Positions 1-7,780 of a stretch of DNA of 47,333 nucleotides are shown one piece after another. The stretch is from Catenulispora sp. (lineage in GTDB: Bacteria > Actinomycetota > Actinomycetes > Streptomycetales > Catenulisporaceae), in assembly GCA_013362315.1 (NCBI GenBank), contig JABFWL010000384.1, positions 1 to 47,333 of the forward strand. Direction: 5' to 3'. The position numbers were made by a program, and so were the translations under genes. The notes beneath the pieces were generated by a model that saw only the letters and a program-made list of their open reading frames with translations, was not told the DNA's origin and made no database searches. Position 1 is the stretch's first letter; the number at the start of each line of letters is the position of its first letter.

Positions 1-28
1 CCAGTGTGATCGACCCAGTGTGATCGAG
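1..28. repeat. 14-bp direct repeat, two copies
   Basis: The 14-mer CCAGTGTGATCGAC/G occurs twice back to back at the window edge, and a third copy starts at 29 but diverges after CCAG. It lies just downstream of the DUF4234 gene (minus strand). No function can be assigned, and the array may continue beyond the window. Confidence 0.6.
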
Positions 29-36
29 CCAGATCG

Positions 37-54
37 GGCCGGTGCGATCCGGCC
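37..54 (-). terminator. Short GC hairpin after DUF4234 gene
   Basis: GGCCGG (37-42) and CCGGCC (49-54) can pair around a 6-nt loop immediately beyond the stop codon at 58. There is no T-tract, so this is only a weak candidate terminator. Confidence 0.3.
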
Positions 55-57
55 GGT

Positions 58-471
58 TCAGCCCGCGTAGGCCGGAGCGCCCATGCCGCGGTGCGGCACG
101 AGAGCGCCCTCGGGCGCACCCTGGTAGCTGTCCCAGATCTTGTTCAGCTGGCTCTGGTAGTAAGCCGAGTGGGTGCCCGCCAGGAACATGAACAGGATGC
201 CGAGACCCCCGCTGCACGACGGCTGCACGCCCGCGGCCGCCTGGGCCTGGCTGATGCGCTTGCCGGTGTTGAAGACGGTGATGAAGGCGCCGATGTAGAA
301 ACCGAACAGCGCGAGGACGGCGAGGCCGGGATTGACCTGGATGCGGTTGTCGAACTCGTGCGTCTCGCTGTTCGCCTTGTACCACCACACGAGGCCGTAG
401 ATGCCCAGCGTGATGACGGTCAGCCCCCAGACGGCGAACGGACTGCGCTTCTTGCCGATCTTTCCTTGCAT
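58..471 (-). CDS. DUF4234 family membrane protein
   Basis: This 137-residue protein opens with a short basic segment (GKIGKKRSPF) followed by a hydrophobic helix containing LGIYGLVWWYK, the hallmark of DUF4234. A second hydrophobic segment lies around residues 46-65 (GLAVLALFGFYIGAFITVF) and a third near 85-97. It is probably a small integral membrane protein of unknown function. I chose the ATG at 471 rather than the upstream one at 531 because AAGGGAGGGG sits 10 nt before it and the family signature begins right after it. The next gene upstream (DUF2127) is 163 bp away on the same strand, so a shared operon is not obvious. Confidence 0.75.
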   Translation of the reverse strand: MQGKIGKKRSPFAVWGLTVITLGIYGLVWWYKANSETHEFDNRIQVNPGLAVLALFGFYIGAFITVFNTGKRISQAQAAAGVQPSCSGGLGILFMFLAGTHSAYYQSQLNKIWDSYQGAPEGALVPHRGMGAPAYAG

Positions 472-634
472 GAGAAAAGGACCCCTCCCTTGGAAACGCG
501 CTGAGCTGCGCGCCGACGGATCATTGCGCACTTCGGCGGCACGTGTCCACCGGTTCGGGGAATCCCACCGGAAGGCCCGGACGAAAATACGTACCCTGAG
601 ATAGTGGTGGTCGCGCTCCGGGCGACTTACCGCC

Positions 635-1417
635 TCAACCGGTCGCGGCCTGCTCCACCTCCAACAGCGACTCCGCGTGCCGTTGCGCGTCGTAAGCCCT
701 TTTCCCGCCCCGCACCCCGAACAGGCGCTTCGTCCAGACCAGATACACCACCAGCAGCAGGTTCAGCGCGAACGTCCCCACCTTCAGAGCGCTGACATGG
801 TGCGTGAGCTCGTAGACCTCCAGCGGCAGGAACATCCCGGTGGCCACGAACGCGAAGTACTCGCCCCACCGGTGCAGCAGCCACAGGCCCACGCCCTCGA
901 TGACCTCGACCACCGCGTAGGCGACCAAGGCGATCACGATCCACGTCAGCGTCGTCGGCTTCGCGTCCACCGCCTTCTGCAACAGCTCCAGCGTCCTCGA
1001 GTGCTGCAAGTCGAAGCCGGCCTTGCCGAACACCTGCCGCACCACCGGTGCCGCCTGGTCGAACGCCTGGCGCAGCTCGTCCTGCCGGCCCGCGAACCGG
1101 TGCACCACATAGGCCGCTGCCAGCAGCAGGACTCCGCGCACCCAGCGCTCCACGGCGAAGAACCGCAGCAGCACCGCGTCGCGCATCTCCGCGCCCCGCT
1201 TCACCAGCGGCGCGTCCTGCGCCGGCCCCGACGGCGGCTCGGTGCGGTCGGCGACCGGCACGAAGTCCGCACAGCGCAGGCACCGCCAGGTGACGCCGCC
1301 GGCCGTCCGGACGGTCAGGCGCTCCCGCAGCGCCGACTCGTCCGGCGCGTATAGGACGTGCCCGCTGAGCGCGCAGCCCAGCAGGCTCCAATCGAAGCGA
1401 CGCCGCTTTTTGTCCAT
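635..1417 (-). CDS. DUF2127 family membrane protein
   Basis: This is a 260-residue protein. The N-terminal 60 residues are soluble and carry a CxxC (WRCLRCADF) that may bind metal. A hydrophobic segment follows at about 92-106 (VRGVLLLAAAYVVHRF), and three more lie between about 155 and 235, including EGVGLWLLHRWGEYFAFVATGMFLPLEVYEL, which resembles the DUF2127 core. The function is unknown. It lies 40 bp downstream of the TetR gene on the same strand, so TetR may control it. No Shine-Dalgarno is visible, but GCTATAT lies about 10 nt before the ATG, so leaderless transcription is possible. A perfect 8-bp inverted repeat sits directly upstream (1442-1460). Confidence 0.7.
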   Translation of the reverse strand: MDKKRRRFDWSLLGCALSGHVLYAPDESALRERLTVRTAGGVTWRCLRCADFVPVADRTEPPSGPAQDAPLVKRGAEMRDAVLLRFFAVERWVRGVLLLAAAYVVHRFAGRQDELRQAFDQAAPVVRQVFGKAGFDLQHSRTLELLQKAVDAKPTTLTWIVIALVAYAVVEVIEGVGLWLLHRWGEYFAFVATGMFLPLEVYELTHHVSALKVGTFALNLLLVVYLVWTKRLFGVRGGKRAYDAQRHAESLLEVEQAATG

Positions 1418-1441
1418 GTTCGGAACGATATAGCGAAGCCC

Positions 1442-1460
1442 TGATGTCCGCTGGACATCA
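1442..1460. promoter_or_regulatory. Inverted repeat upstream of DUF2127 gene
   Basis: TGATGTCC (1442-1449) and GGACATCA (1453-1460) are perfect complements separated by 3 nt. The repeat overlaps the TetR stop codon and lies 25 nt before the DUF2127 start. The compact dyad looks like an operator, possibly for the TetR protein encoded just upstream; a small attenuating hairpin is the alternative. Confidence 0.4.
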
Positions 1461-2132
1461 ACCCACGTAATACCGCCCCAAATAGGCGATGAGCAGGCGC
1501 TTGCACTCCTGGATCAGGGCTGGATCCCCGTCCGGGTCGCTGCGGAACGCCAGCTGCAGCACCGCGTCGGCGGCCTCCAGCGTCACCCGCAGCGCCAGCT
1601 CCACCTGCTCCTCCCCGGCGTCCGAAGAGGCCAGGAACGGTGTCAGCAGCCGCAACTGCCGGGCCACCGCCGCGTTGTTCTCCACCGAGTCGTCCAACAC
1701 GTACAGGTCTCGCGGATCGGCCTCGGACCACTTGCTGCCGGCGCCGAAGTCCAGCACGCCGAAGCCCGGCATGGTGCGGCGCATATCTACGAACTCATCG
1801 ACGGCGGTCTCCACCACGTCCGCAACTGACGCCGGCGGCATCTGCTCGAAGCAGTGGGCCAGCCGGTCCAGAAAGGTCTGCAGATTCCGCGCCGCGAGCG
1901 CGTGCACCAGGGCGCTCTTGTCGGCGAAGAACTGGTACACCGTGCCGATCGGCACCTCGGCGCGCTTGGCCACCGCCGTGGTGGTGAGTCCGGCGAACCC
2001 GACCTCGTCCAGCAGTTCCGCGCACACGGTGAGGATCCGCTCGTAGCGTTCGGCGCTGCGCCGCTGCACCGGCCGGCGCCGCAGCCCGGCCGCGCTCGCC
2101 GTGCCCGCCGCGCCTTCGGTGGTGGTCTCCAT
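1458..2132 (-). CDS. TetR/AcrR family transcriptional regulator
   Basis: This 224-residue protein begins with a basic tail (LRRRPVQRRSAERYERIL) leading into a TetR DNA-binding domain: AELLDEVGFAGLTTTAVAKRAEVPIGTVYQFFADKSALVHAL at about residues 36-77. The remaining ~145 residues are the alpha-helical ligand/dimerisation domain, which is not specific enough to predict the effector. The gene is divergent from the GH1 beta-glucosidase (70 bp apart) and upstream of the DUF2127 gene, so either or both could be targets. The ATG at 2132 follows AGGAG by about 6 nt (GGAGGAGAATAGGGGA). Confidence 0.85.
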   Translation of the reverse strand: METTTEGAAGTASAAGLRRRPVQRRSAERYERILTVCAELLDEVGFAGLTTTAVAKRAEVPIGTVYQFFADKSALVHALAARNLQTFLDRLAHCFEQMPPASVADVVETAVDEFVDMRRTMPGFGVLDFGAGSKWSEADPRDLYVLDDSVENNAAVARQLRLLTPFLASSDAGEEQVELALRVTLEAADAVLQLAFRSDPDGDPALIQECKRLLIAYLGRYYVG

Positions 2133-2202
2133 TCCCCTATTCTCCTCCGCCCGCTAACCTGAGGATGACTCATGTTACGCCCATGTCGGAGGTGGCACCG
2201 CA

Positions 2203-3558
2203 GTGACCGACCACGCCCCGCTCCCGCCCTTCCCCGCCGGTTTCCACTGGGGCACCTCGTCCTCGGCCTACCAGGTCGAAGGCGCCGCCGCCGAGGACGG
2301 CAAGGGGGTGTCGATCTGGGACACCTTCGTGCGGCGGCCCGATGCGGTGCGCGGGGACCAGACCGGCGACGTGGCCTGCGACCACTACCACCGGTATCCC
2401 GAGGACATCGAGCTGATGGCCGACCTCGGCGTCACGGCCTACCGCTTCTCGACCGCCTGGACCCGCGTCCAGCCCGACGGCTCCGGTGCGGCCAACCCGG
2501 CCGGGCTCGCGTTCTACGACCGCCTTGTGGATGCCTTGCTGGACAAGGGGATCACGCCTTTCCCCACCCTCTTCCACTGGGATCTGCCGCAGGCCTTGGA
2601 AGACCGGGACGGCTGGCTCGCCCGCGACACCGCCTACCGATTCGCCGAGTACGCCGCACTGGTGGCCGACCGCCTCGCCGACCGGGTCGAGCACTGGATC
2701 ACGCTCAACGAGCCGTTCATCCACCTCGCCTACGGCTACGCCTTCGGCGTCCACGCCCCGGGCCGCGCGCTGATGACCGGCGCCATCCCGGTCGCCCACC
2801 ACCAGCTGCTCGCCCACGGCCTGGCCGTCAGCGCCCTGCGATCCGCCGGGGCGGCACGGGTGCTGATCGCCAACAACCTCACGCCGGTCTGGGCCGCGAG
2901 TTCCGCACCGCGGGACCAGGCCGCCGCCGACGCCTACGACGCCCTGCACAACCGGCTCTTCATGGACCCGATCCTGCTCGGCCGCTACCCCGACCTGGCC
3001 GCCTACGGCAGCGGCCCGGACCTCGGCGGCACGGTCCGCGACGGCGACCTGGCGGTCATCGCCGCGCCGCTGGACGGCCTAGGCGTCAACTACTACAACC
3101 CCACGCGCGTCGCCGCCCCTGGACCCGAGCACGGCCTGCCGTTCCAGGACGTGCCGATCGACGGCGTGCCGCGCAGTGCCTTCGACTGGCCGGTGGTCCC
3201 CGACGGCCTGCGCGAGGTGCTGCTCGGTCTGCGCGAACGCTACGGCTCGGCGCTCCCGCCGGTCTACATCACTGAGAACGGCACCTCGGTCGACGACAAG
3301 GTGGTCGCCGGCCGGGTCGCCGACTCCGAGCGCATCGCGTTCCTCGACGGACACATCAGGGCCCTGGCTCAGGCCATGGCGGCCGGGGTGGACGTGCGCG
3401 GCTACCTGACGTGGACGCTCATGGACAACTTCGAATGGGCTGAGGGCTTCACGCAGCGCTTCGGGCTGGTGTACGTCGACCACCGCACGCAGACCCGCAC
3501 GCCCAAGGACTCCTATTACTGGTTGCGAGACCGCCTCGCCGAGCTCCGGCACGGCTGA
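2203..3558 (+). CDS. Glycoside hydrolase family 1 beta-glucosidase
   Basis: This is a 451-residue, full-length GH1 enzyme. It starts with the usual PPFPAGFHWGTSSSAYQVEGA and carries the acid/base glutamate in TLNEP (Glu170) and the nucleophile in YITENG (Glu358). The aglycone/glycone-site signature FEWAEGFTQRFGLVYVD lies near the C-terminus. There is no signal peptide, so it should act in the cytoplasm on imported beta-glucosides such as cellobiose, releasing glucose. No sugar transporter is adjacent. The GTG start is preceded by CGGAGG about 10 nt upstream. A divergent TetR gene lies 70 bp away, and the next gene is convergent. Confidence 0.93.
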   Translation: MTDHAPLPPFPAGFHWGTSSSAYQVEGAAAEDGKGVSIWDTFVRRPDAVRGDQTGDVACDHYHRYPEDIELMADLGVTAYRFSTAWTRVQPDGSGAANPAGLAFYDRLVDALLDKGITPFPTLFHWDLPQALEDRDGWLARDTAYRFAEYAALVADRLADRVEHWITLNEPFIHLAYGYAFGVHAPGRALMTGAIPVAHHQLLAHGLAVSALRSAGAARVLIANNLTPVWAASSAPRDQAAADAYDALHNRLFMDPILLGRYPDLAAYGSGPDLGGTVRDGDLAVIAAPLDGLGVNYYNPTRVAAPGPEHGLPFQDVPIDGVPRSAFDWPVVPDGLREVLLGLRERYGSALPPVYITENGTSVDDKVVAGRVADSERIAFLDGHIRALAQAMAAGVDVRGYLTWTLMDNFEWAEGFTQRFGLVYVDHRTQTRTPKDSYYWLRDRLAELRHG

Positions 3559-3609
3559 GGCGGGCTGAGGCACTGCTGAGGCGCGGTCACCCAGGCAGCG
3601 GCCGGCTGC

Positions 3610-3984
3610 TCACCAGCTCTGCAACGTCCACGTGTTTCCGTCCGGGTCGGCGAACCGCGCGTAGAACACGTCCGGTCGCCCTTGCGCCGACATCTTCTCC
3701 ACCGCGTCGACGACGACGCCGCGCCCGACCAGCGCGTCGCGCGCGGCCTCGATGTCGTCGACCACCAGGTGCAGCATCTTGATCGAGCCGGGCGGGGTGT
3801 CGACCACGCCCGTGCCGAACGCGATCGAGCACGCCGATCCCGGCGGCGTCGCCTGCACGACCCGGAAGTCCTCGCCGAACGACACGTCGTGGTCGACGTG
3901 GAAGCCCAGCTGGCGTTCGTAGAAGTCCCTGGCACGATCGACATCGGCCACCGGCAACGGCACCAGCTCGAGTTTGAAGTCCAT
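3610..3984 (-). CDS. VOC (glyoxalase/dioxygenase-fold) family protein
   Basis: This 124-residue protein is a single vicinal-oxygen-chelate unit: DFKLELVPLPVADVDRARDFYERQLGF at the N-terminus, MLHLVVDDIEAARDALVGRGV in the middle, and the closing FADPDGNTWTLQ signature. The substrate cannot be told from sequence. In-frame upstream codons to 4242 exist, but they encode low-complexity Trp/Ser/Arg sequence that overlaps the next gene, so I take the ATG at 3984. It converges on the GH1 gene with 51 bp between stop codons. Confidence 0.85.
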   Translation of the reverse strand: MDFKLELVPLPVADVDRARDFYERQLGFHVDHDVSFGEDFRVVQATPPGSACSIAFGTGVVDTPPGSIKMLHLVVDDIEAARDALVGRGVVVDAVEKMSAQGRPDVFYARFADPDGNTWTLQSW

Positions 3985-4073
3985 GGCGCCCAGCCTCGCA
4001 TGGGCCGCCGACCGACGCCCACTTGTGGGAACCTCTGTACGCCGGGCGGTGTATCGGGGGCGGAGGTGCTTCG

Positions 4074-4643
4074 ATGCGCAGATTTTTGATAGCCCTGTTC
4101 CTACTGTCCGTGGCCGGTTGCTCCGGTTCGAGGCCGGCGCCGAAAGCGGCGCCGTCGCCGGTGCCCGCCGGGAACTCGGCCATGACCACGACCACCACGA
4201 CCACGACCACCACGTCGGCGGGCACGCCCCCGACGACCGCACCGTCGGCGGAACCGCCGCCCCCGGACCGGATGTGCCCGGTCGGCGCGATCTACTCCAC
4301 GCCGCCCCCGGAGTGGACGAGCTCTGCCGATGCCCCGGCCGGCATGCGCTGGGTGTTCGGGCAGAAGGGCAACGTCGTCGGGATGCTCTTCGCCGACCCG
4401 CCGAAAGCCGGGCAGGACAACAAGATCCTGTGGATCGTGAAGCAGCCGCGCGAGGGCTTCCCCCTCCAGATCCGGGCTACGCGGCTCGGCAGCCAGATGC
4501 CGATCAGCCTCACGCCGATCCCCCCGGATTCCGGGCCGGGGGAGATCTACCCGTCGGGCGTGGCCGTCCCCACCCCGGGCTGCTGGTCGCTGACCCTGAG
4601 CTGGGGCGCGGTTCAGGACGTGGTCGTCGTGCCGTTCATTTGA
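4074..4643 (+). CDS. Putative secreted lipoprotein
   Basis: This is a 189-residue protein with a lipoprotein signal peptide: MRRF, a hydrophobic core, and the lipobox SVAGC with Cys16. A Pro/Ala/Thr-rich linker of about 45 residues follows, including ten consecutive threonines from alternating ACC/ACG codons. A globular domain starts at about residue 64 and has two cysteines (CPVG near 66 and PGCW near 174) that could form a disulfide. I do not recognise the domain. The start is supported by GGAGG 7 nt upstream of the ATG. Its 3' end overlaps the convergent methyltransferase gene by 8 bp. Confidence 0.75.
   Translation: MRRFLIALFLLSVAGCSGSRPAPKAAPSPVPAGNSAMTTTTTTTTTTSAGTPPTTAPSAEPPPPDRMCPVGAIYSTPPPEWTSSADAPAGMRWVFGQKGNVVGMLFADPPKAGQDNKILWIVKQPREGFPLQIRATRLGSQMPISLTPIPPDSGPGEIYPSGVAVPTPGCWSLTLSWGAVQDVVVVPFI
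4185..4214 (+). repeat. ACC/ACG trinucleotide run encoding poly-Thr
   Basis: Ten Thr codons alternate ACC and ACG inside the lipoprotein linker. Repeat slippage would change linker length in steps of one residue without shifting frame. Confidence 0.8.
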
Positions 4644-5304
4644 TGAAGGTGAACAGCTTGTCCCCGCCGCTGAACGGCGCCGGATCGCGCTCCTGCCGAT
4701 GTCCGGCGACGTAGACCGACTCCGGCAGCGCCGGATCGGACTCCCAGAGCGCCGCGAACCCCGCCTGGGCGAACCAGTCGTGGATGGCCGGCACCAGGCT
4801 CGGTTCCCGGCGGTGCCGGGTCCAGATCGCGGTGCCGCCGCGTGCGGTCAGCGCGGCGGCCCGCGCCACGGTGTTGCTGATGTCGGCCTCGGAGATGTTG
4901 CCGAAGATTCCGCACAGCAGCAGCAGGTCGGCCGGGCCGAAGTCGGCGAAGTTCGCCGGATCGGCGGCGTCGCCGGTGACGACGGTGAAGGCGCCGGTCT
5001 GATCGCTCTGGTCGGTCTGATCGGTCAGGCCGGCCTCGGCGGCGGCGTTCCGCGCCACGTCGGCGATCTCCGGATCGAACTCGATCAGGCGCGCGGTGAC
5101 GTCGGCGCGGCGGGGATGCGCGGCCACGACGGGGATCACGTCGCGGCCCTCCCCGGCGCACAGAGACAGGATCCTGATCGGTCCGGCGGCGGCTTCGTCG
5201 AGCGCCCGGGTGATGCCGTCGCGGACCACCGCCAGGCGGCCGGCCAGCGGCGACTCCGGGTCGTCATAGGCCGCGAACCACGGCTTCCAGTCCCTTAATT
5301 CCAT
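4636..5304 (-). CDS. Class I SAM-dependent methyltransferase
   Basis: This 222-residue protein has a Rossmann methyltransferase fold. Motif I reads ILSLCAGEGRDVIPV (about residues 43-57), followed by an acidic strand end (ARLIEFDPEIADVA) for ribose binding, and motif IV as FGPADLLLLCGIFGNI. The LCAGEGRD form of motif I recurs in a group of uncharacterised actinobacterial methyltransferases. The substrate is unknown. I use the ATG at 5304; a TTG directly before it is possible. The gene is divergent from the aminopeptidase gene (34 bp apart), so the two may share a promoter region. Confidence 0.8.
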   Translation of the reverse strand: MELRDWKPWFAAYDDPESPLAGRLAVVRDGITRALDEAAAGPIRILSLCAGEGRDVIPVVAAHPRRADVTARLIEFDPEIADVARNAAAEAGLTDQTDQSDQTGAFTVVTGDAADPANFADFGPADLLLLCGIFGNISEADISNTVARAAALTARGGTAIWTRHRREPSLVPAIHDWFAQAGFAALWESDPALPESVYVAGHRQERDPAPFSGGDKLFTFIK

Positions 5305-5338
5305 CAAGATCCTGTCCCTACTGTCCTACGATCGCCTG

Positions 5339-6295
5339 ATGCCTGATCAATACCCTCCCATGGAGCCCTACGCCAGCGGATTCCTTGATACCGGCGACGG
5401 CAACCGGATCTACTACGAAGAGCTCGGCAACCCGGACGGCAAGCCCGCGGTGAACCTGCACGGCGGCCCCGGCGCGGGCTCGATCGTCGGTCCGACCCGC
5501 GCCTGGGACGCCGAGGCCTGGCACGTCATCCGCTTCGACCAGCGCGGGTGCGGCCGCAGCACGCCGCATGCCAGCGACCCGGACACGGACATGTCGCTGA
5601 ACACCACACAGCATCTGGTCGCCGACATCGAGATGATCCGTGAGCATCTCGGTTTCGAGAAGTGGCTGGTGAAGGGCGGCTCCTGGGGCGCCACTCTGGC
5701 CCTGGCCTACGCCGAGCAGCATCCGGAGCGCGTCACCGAGATGATCATTCCCGCGGTCACCATGACCCGGCCGGAGGAGATCGACTGGCTGTATCGCGGC
5801 GTCGGCCGGTTCTTCCCCGAGGCCTGGGACCGTTTCCAGAAGCACGTTCCGCAGGACGAGCGAGACGACCTGCTCGCCGCCTACGCGCGCCTGCTGGCCG
5901 GCCCCGACCGCGCGGTCCAGGAGGCGGCCGCGGCCGAATGGGTGCGGTGGGAGGACGCCGTCATCTCTCTGGAGGTGAACGGCAGCCCCGGCTCGTACAG
6001 CGCCCGCGTCGACGACGACCGGCTGGCCTTCGTCCGCATCTGTGCGCACTACTTCAGCAACAACGCGTGGCTGGAGGACGGCCAGATCCTGCGTGACATC
6101 CACAAGCTGCACGGCATCCCGGCCGCGCTCGTGCACGGCCGCCATGACCTCGGCGGCCCGGTCTACACCGCATGGCAGCTCGCGCAGGCCTGGCCGGACG
6201 CGAAGCTGTACGTCATCGAGGACTCTGGCCACACCGGCAGTGTGGAAATGGGCCGCGTCCTGTACCAGGTCACCGAGGAGTTCGCGAAGCGGTAG
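5339..6295 (+). CDS. pip: Prolyl aminopeptidase (proline iminopeptidase)
   Basis: This is a 318-residue alpha/beta hydrolase of peptidase family S33. The visible signatures are HGGPG (41-45, oxyanion hole), DQRGCGRS (67-74), the nucleophile elbow GGSWG (Ser115), the acid in HGRHD (Asp270) and the catalytic His298 in DSGH. The cap domain at about 137-245 and the overall length match the cytosolic enzyme that removes N-terminal proline from peptides. There is no signal peptide. Kynureninase follows 87 bp downstream on the same strand, so cotranscription is possible. Both would serve peptide or amino-acid turnover. Confidence 0.92.
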   Translation: MPDQYPPMEPYASGFLDTGDGNRIYYEELGNPDGKPAVNLHGGPGAGSIVGPTRAWDAEAWHVIRFDQRGCGRSTPHASDPDTDMSLNTTQHLVADIEMIREHLGFEKWLVKGGSWGATLALAYAEQHPERVTEMIIPAVTMTRPEEIDWLYRGVGRFFPEAWDRFQKHVPQDERDDLLAAYARLLAGPDRAVQEAAAAEWVRWEDAVISLEVNGSPGSYSARVDDDRLAFVRICAHYFSNNAWLEDGQILRDIHKLHGIPAALVHGRHDLGGPVYTAWQLAQAWPDAKLYVIEDSGHTGSVEMGRVLYQVTEEFAKR

Positions 6296-6382
6296 CGGCG
6301 GTGGGCGGGGCTGTCCTGTCTCAGCGAGAGCGCCGGAACGGCCCCTCTGGGCACCCGCCCCGCCCTGGCCTACGCTGATCAT

Positions 6383-7663
6383 GTGCCGAACAACCCCCTC
6401 ACCCCCGCTTTCGAACGCTCCGAAGCCGAACTGCGCGACCGGCACGACCCGCTGGCCACGCTGCGCTCGGAGTTCGTCATCCCCGACGACTCGCTGATCT
6501 ACCTGGACGGCAACTCGCTGGGCCGGCTGCCCAAGGTGGCGCTGGACCGGGTCCAGGAGGTGGTGGCCGGGGAGTGGGGGGACCGGCTGATCCGCTCCTG
6601 GAACGAGCGGTGGCAGAGGCTGCCGCAGGTGGTCGGCGACTTCCTCGGCGAGCAGTTCCTCGGGGCGGCGCCCGGCCAGGTCGTGGTGTCCGACTCCACG
6701 TCGGTGAACCTCTACAAGCTCGCCTCGGCCGCCCTCGACGCGCGGCCGGGCCGCGACGTCATCGTCAGCGACCTCAACAACTTCCCGACCGACCGCTACG
6801 TGCTGGAGGGCCTGGCCGCCGCGCGCGGTCTGGAGCTGAAGCTGGTCGAGTTCGACGAGCTGCTCGGCCCGACCGCCGACCAGGTGCGGGCGGTGGTGGA
6901 CGAGCGCACCGCGCTGGTCTCGCTGTCGCAGGTCGACTACCGCTCGGCGGCGCTGGCCGACCTCGGCGCGGTGAACGAGGTGGTGCACTCCGCCGGCGCG
7001 CTGGTGCTGTGGGACCTGTGCCATTCGGTGGGCTCGGTGCCGATCGAGCTCGACGCGACCGGGACCGACCTGGCCGTCGGCTGCACCTACAAGTACCTGA
7101 ACGGAGGACCGGGCTCGCCGGCCTTCCTGTACGTGAACCAGTCCCTGATCGCGGACCTGCGCCAGCCCATCTGGGGCTGGTACGGGCAGCGCGACCAGTT
7201 CGCGATGGGCCAGGGCTACGATCCAGTGCCCACCGCCACCCGGTTCCTGGTCGGCACGCCGCAGGTGGTCGGGGTGTCGCTGGTGGACGCCGGGGCGCAA
7301 GTGCTGGCCTGGGCCGGGATCAAGGCGCTGCGCGACAAGGGCGTGGCGCTGACCGAGTTCGCCATCGAGCTGTTCGACGCGCTGCTGGCGCCGGTCGGGT
7401 TCACCCTCGGCAGCCCTCGGGACAGCGCCGCGCGCGGCAGCCACATCTCCGTGCGGCACCCGGAGGCGTACCGGATCTGCCGCGCGCTGATCGAGCAGCA
7501 CGGCGTCATCCCGGACTTCCGGACGCCGGACCGGGTGCGGCTCGGCATGGCGCCGTCCACGACGCGGTTCGTGGACGTCTGGGACGCGTTCGACGCGATG
7601 CGGCGGATCGTGGAGACGAAGGCGTACGAGCAGGTGGACGCGACGCGCACCGACGTGACGTGA
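6383..7663 (+). CDS. kynU: Kynureninase
   Basis: This is a 426-residue PLP enzyme of fold type I that cleaves kynurenine to anthranilate and alanine (or 3-hydroxykynurenine to 3-hydroxyanthranilate). It shows YLDGNSLGRLP near residue 40, the phosphate-site SDSTSVN (103-109), LNNFPTDRY (131-139), the PLP-pyridine aspartate in LWDLCHS (Asp211) and the Schiff-base lysine in CTYKYLNGGPG (Lys237). The GTG start at 6383 yields the family's usual N-terminus. No tryptophan dioxygenase or formamidase gene is nearby, so the rest of the pathway must lie elsewhere. Confidence 0.93.
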   Translation: MPNNPLTPAFERSEAELRDRHDPLATLRSEFVIPDDSLIYLDGNSLGRLPKVALDRVQEVVAGEWGDRLIRSWNERWQRLPQVVGDFLGEQFLGAAPGQVVVSDSTSVNLYKLASAALDARPGRDVIVSDLNNFPTDRYVLEGLAAARGLELKLVEFDELLGPTADQVRAVVDERTALVSLSQVDYRSAALADLGAVNEVVHSAGALVLWDLCHSVGSVPIELDATGTDLAVGCTYKYLNGGPGSPAFLYVNQSLIADLRQPIWGWYGQRDQFAMGQGYDPVPTATRFLVGTPQVVGVSLVDAGAQVLAWAGIKALRDKGVALTEFAIELFDALLAPVGFTLGSPRDSAARGSHISVRHPEAYRICRALIEQHGVIPDFRTPDRVRLGMAPSTTRFVDVWDAFDAMRRIVETKAYEQVDATRTDVT

Positions 7664-7763
7664 GGTGGCGCGAGACGTGAGGTGGCGCGAGACGTGGTGC
7701 GGCCCGGCGTGACGCGTCTCGGCATGACGTGCCCGGTGTGACACGACGCGGCATGACGCGCTG
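7658..7763. repeat. Degenerate short tandem repeats in convergent intergenic region
   Basis: Two perfect 17-bp copies (ACGTGAGGTGGCGCGAG at 7658-7674 and 7675-7691) are followed by four related 14-15-mers of the form CGGCATGACGCGCTG starting near 7705, 7720, 7735 and 7749. The array begins inside the end of kynU and fills the gap to the convergent acyl-CoA dehydrogenase. No terminator-like hairpin is evident. Confidence 0.7.
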
Positions 7764-7780
7764 ACCCTATTCGCTGACTC

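Noticed and set aside
4185..4214. Phase-variable tract in the lipoprotein
   Set aside because: The repeat unit is a codon, so slippage changes length but not frame. On/off switching is not expected.
5318..7744. 808-codon open frame on the minus strand opposite pip and kynU
   Set aside because: It lies antisense to two well-defined enzymes, with His/Arg/Gln-rich composition typical of the complementary frame.
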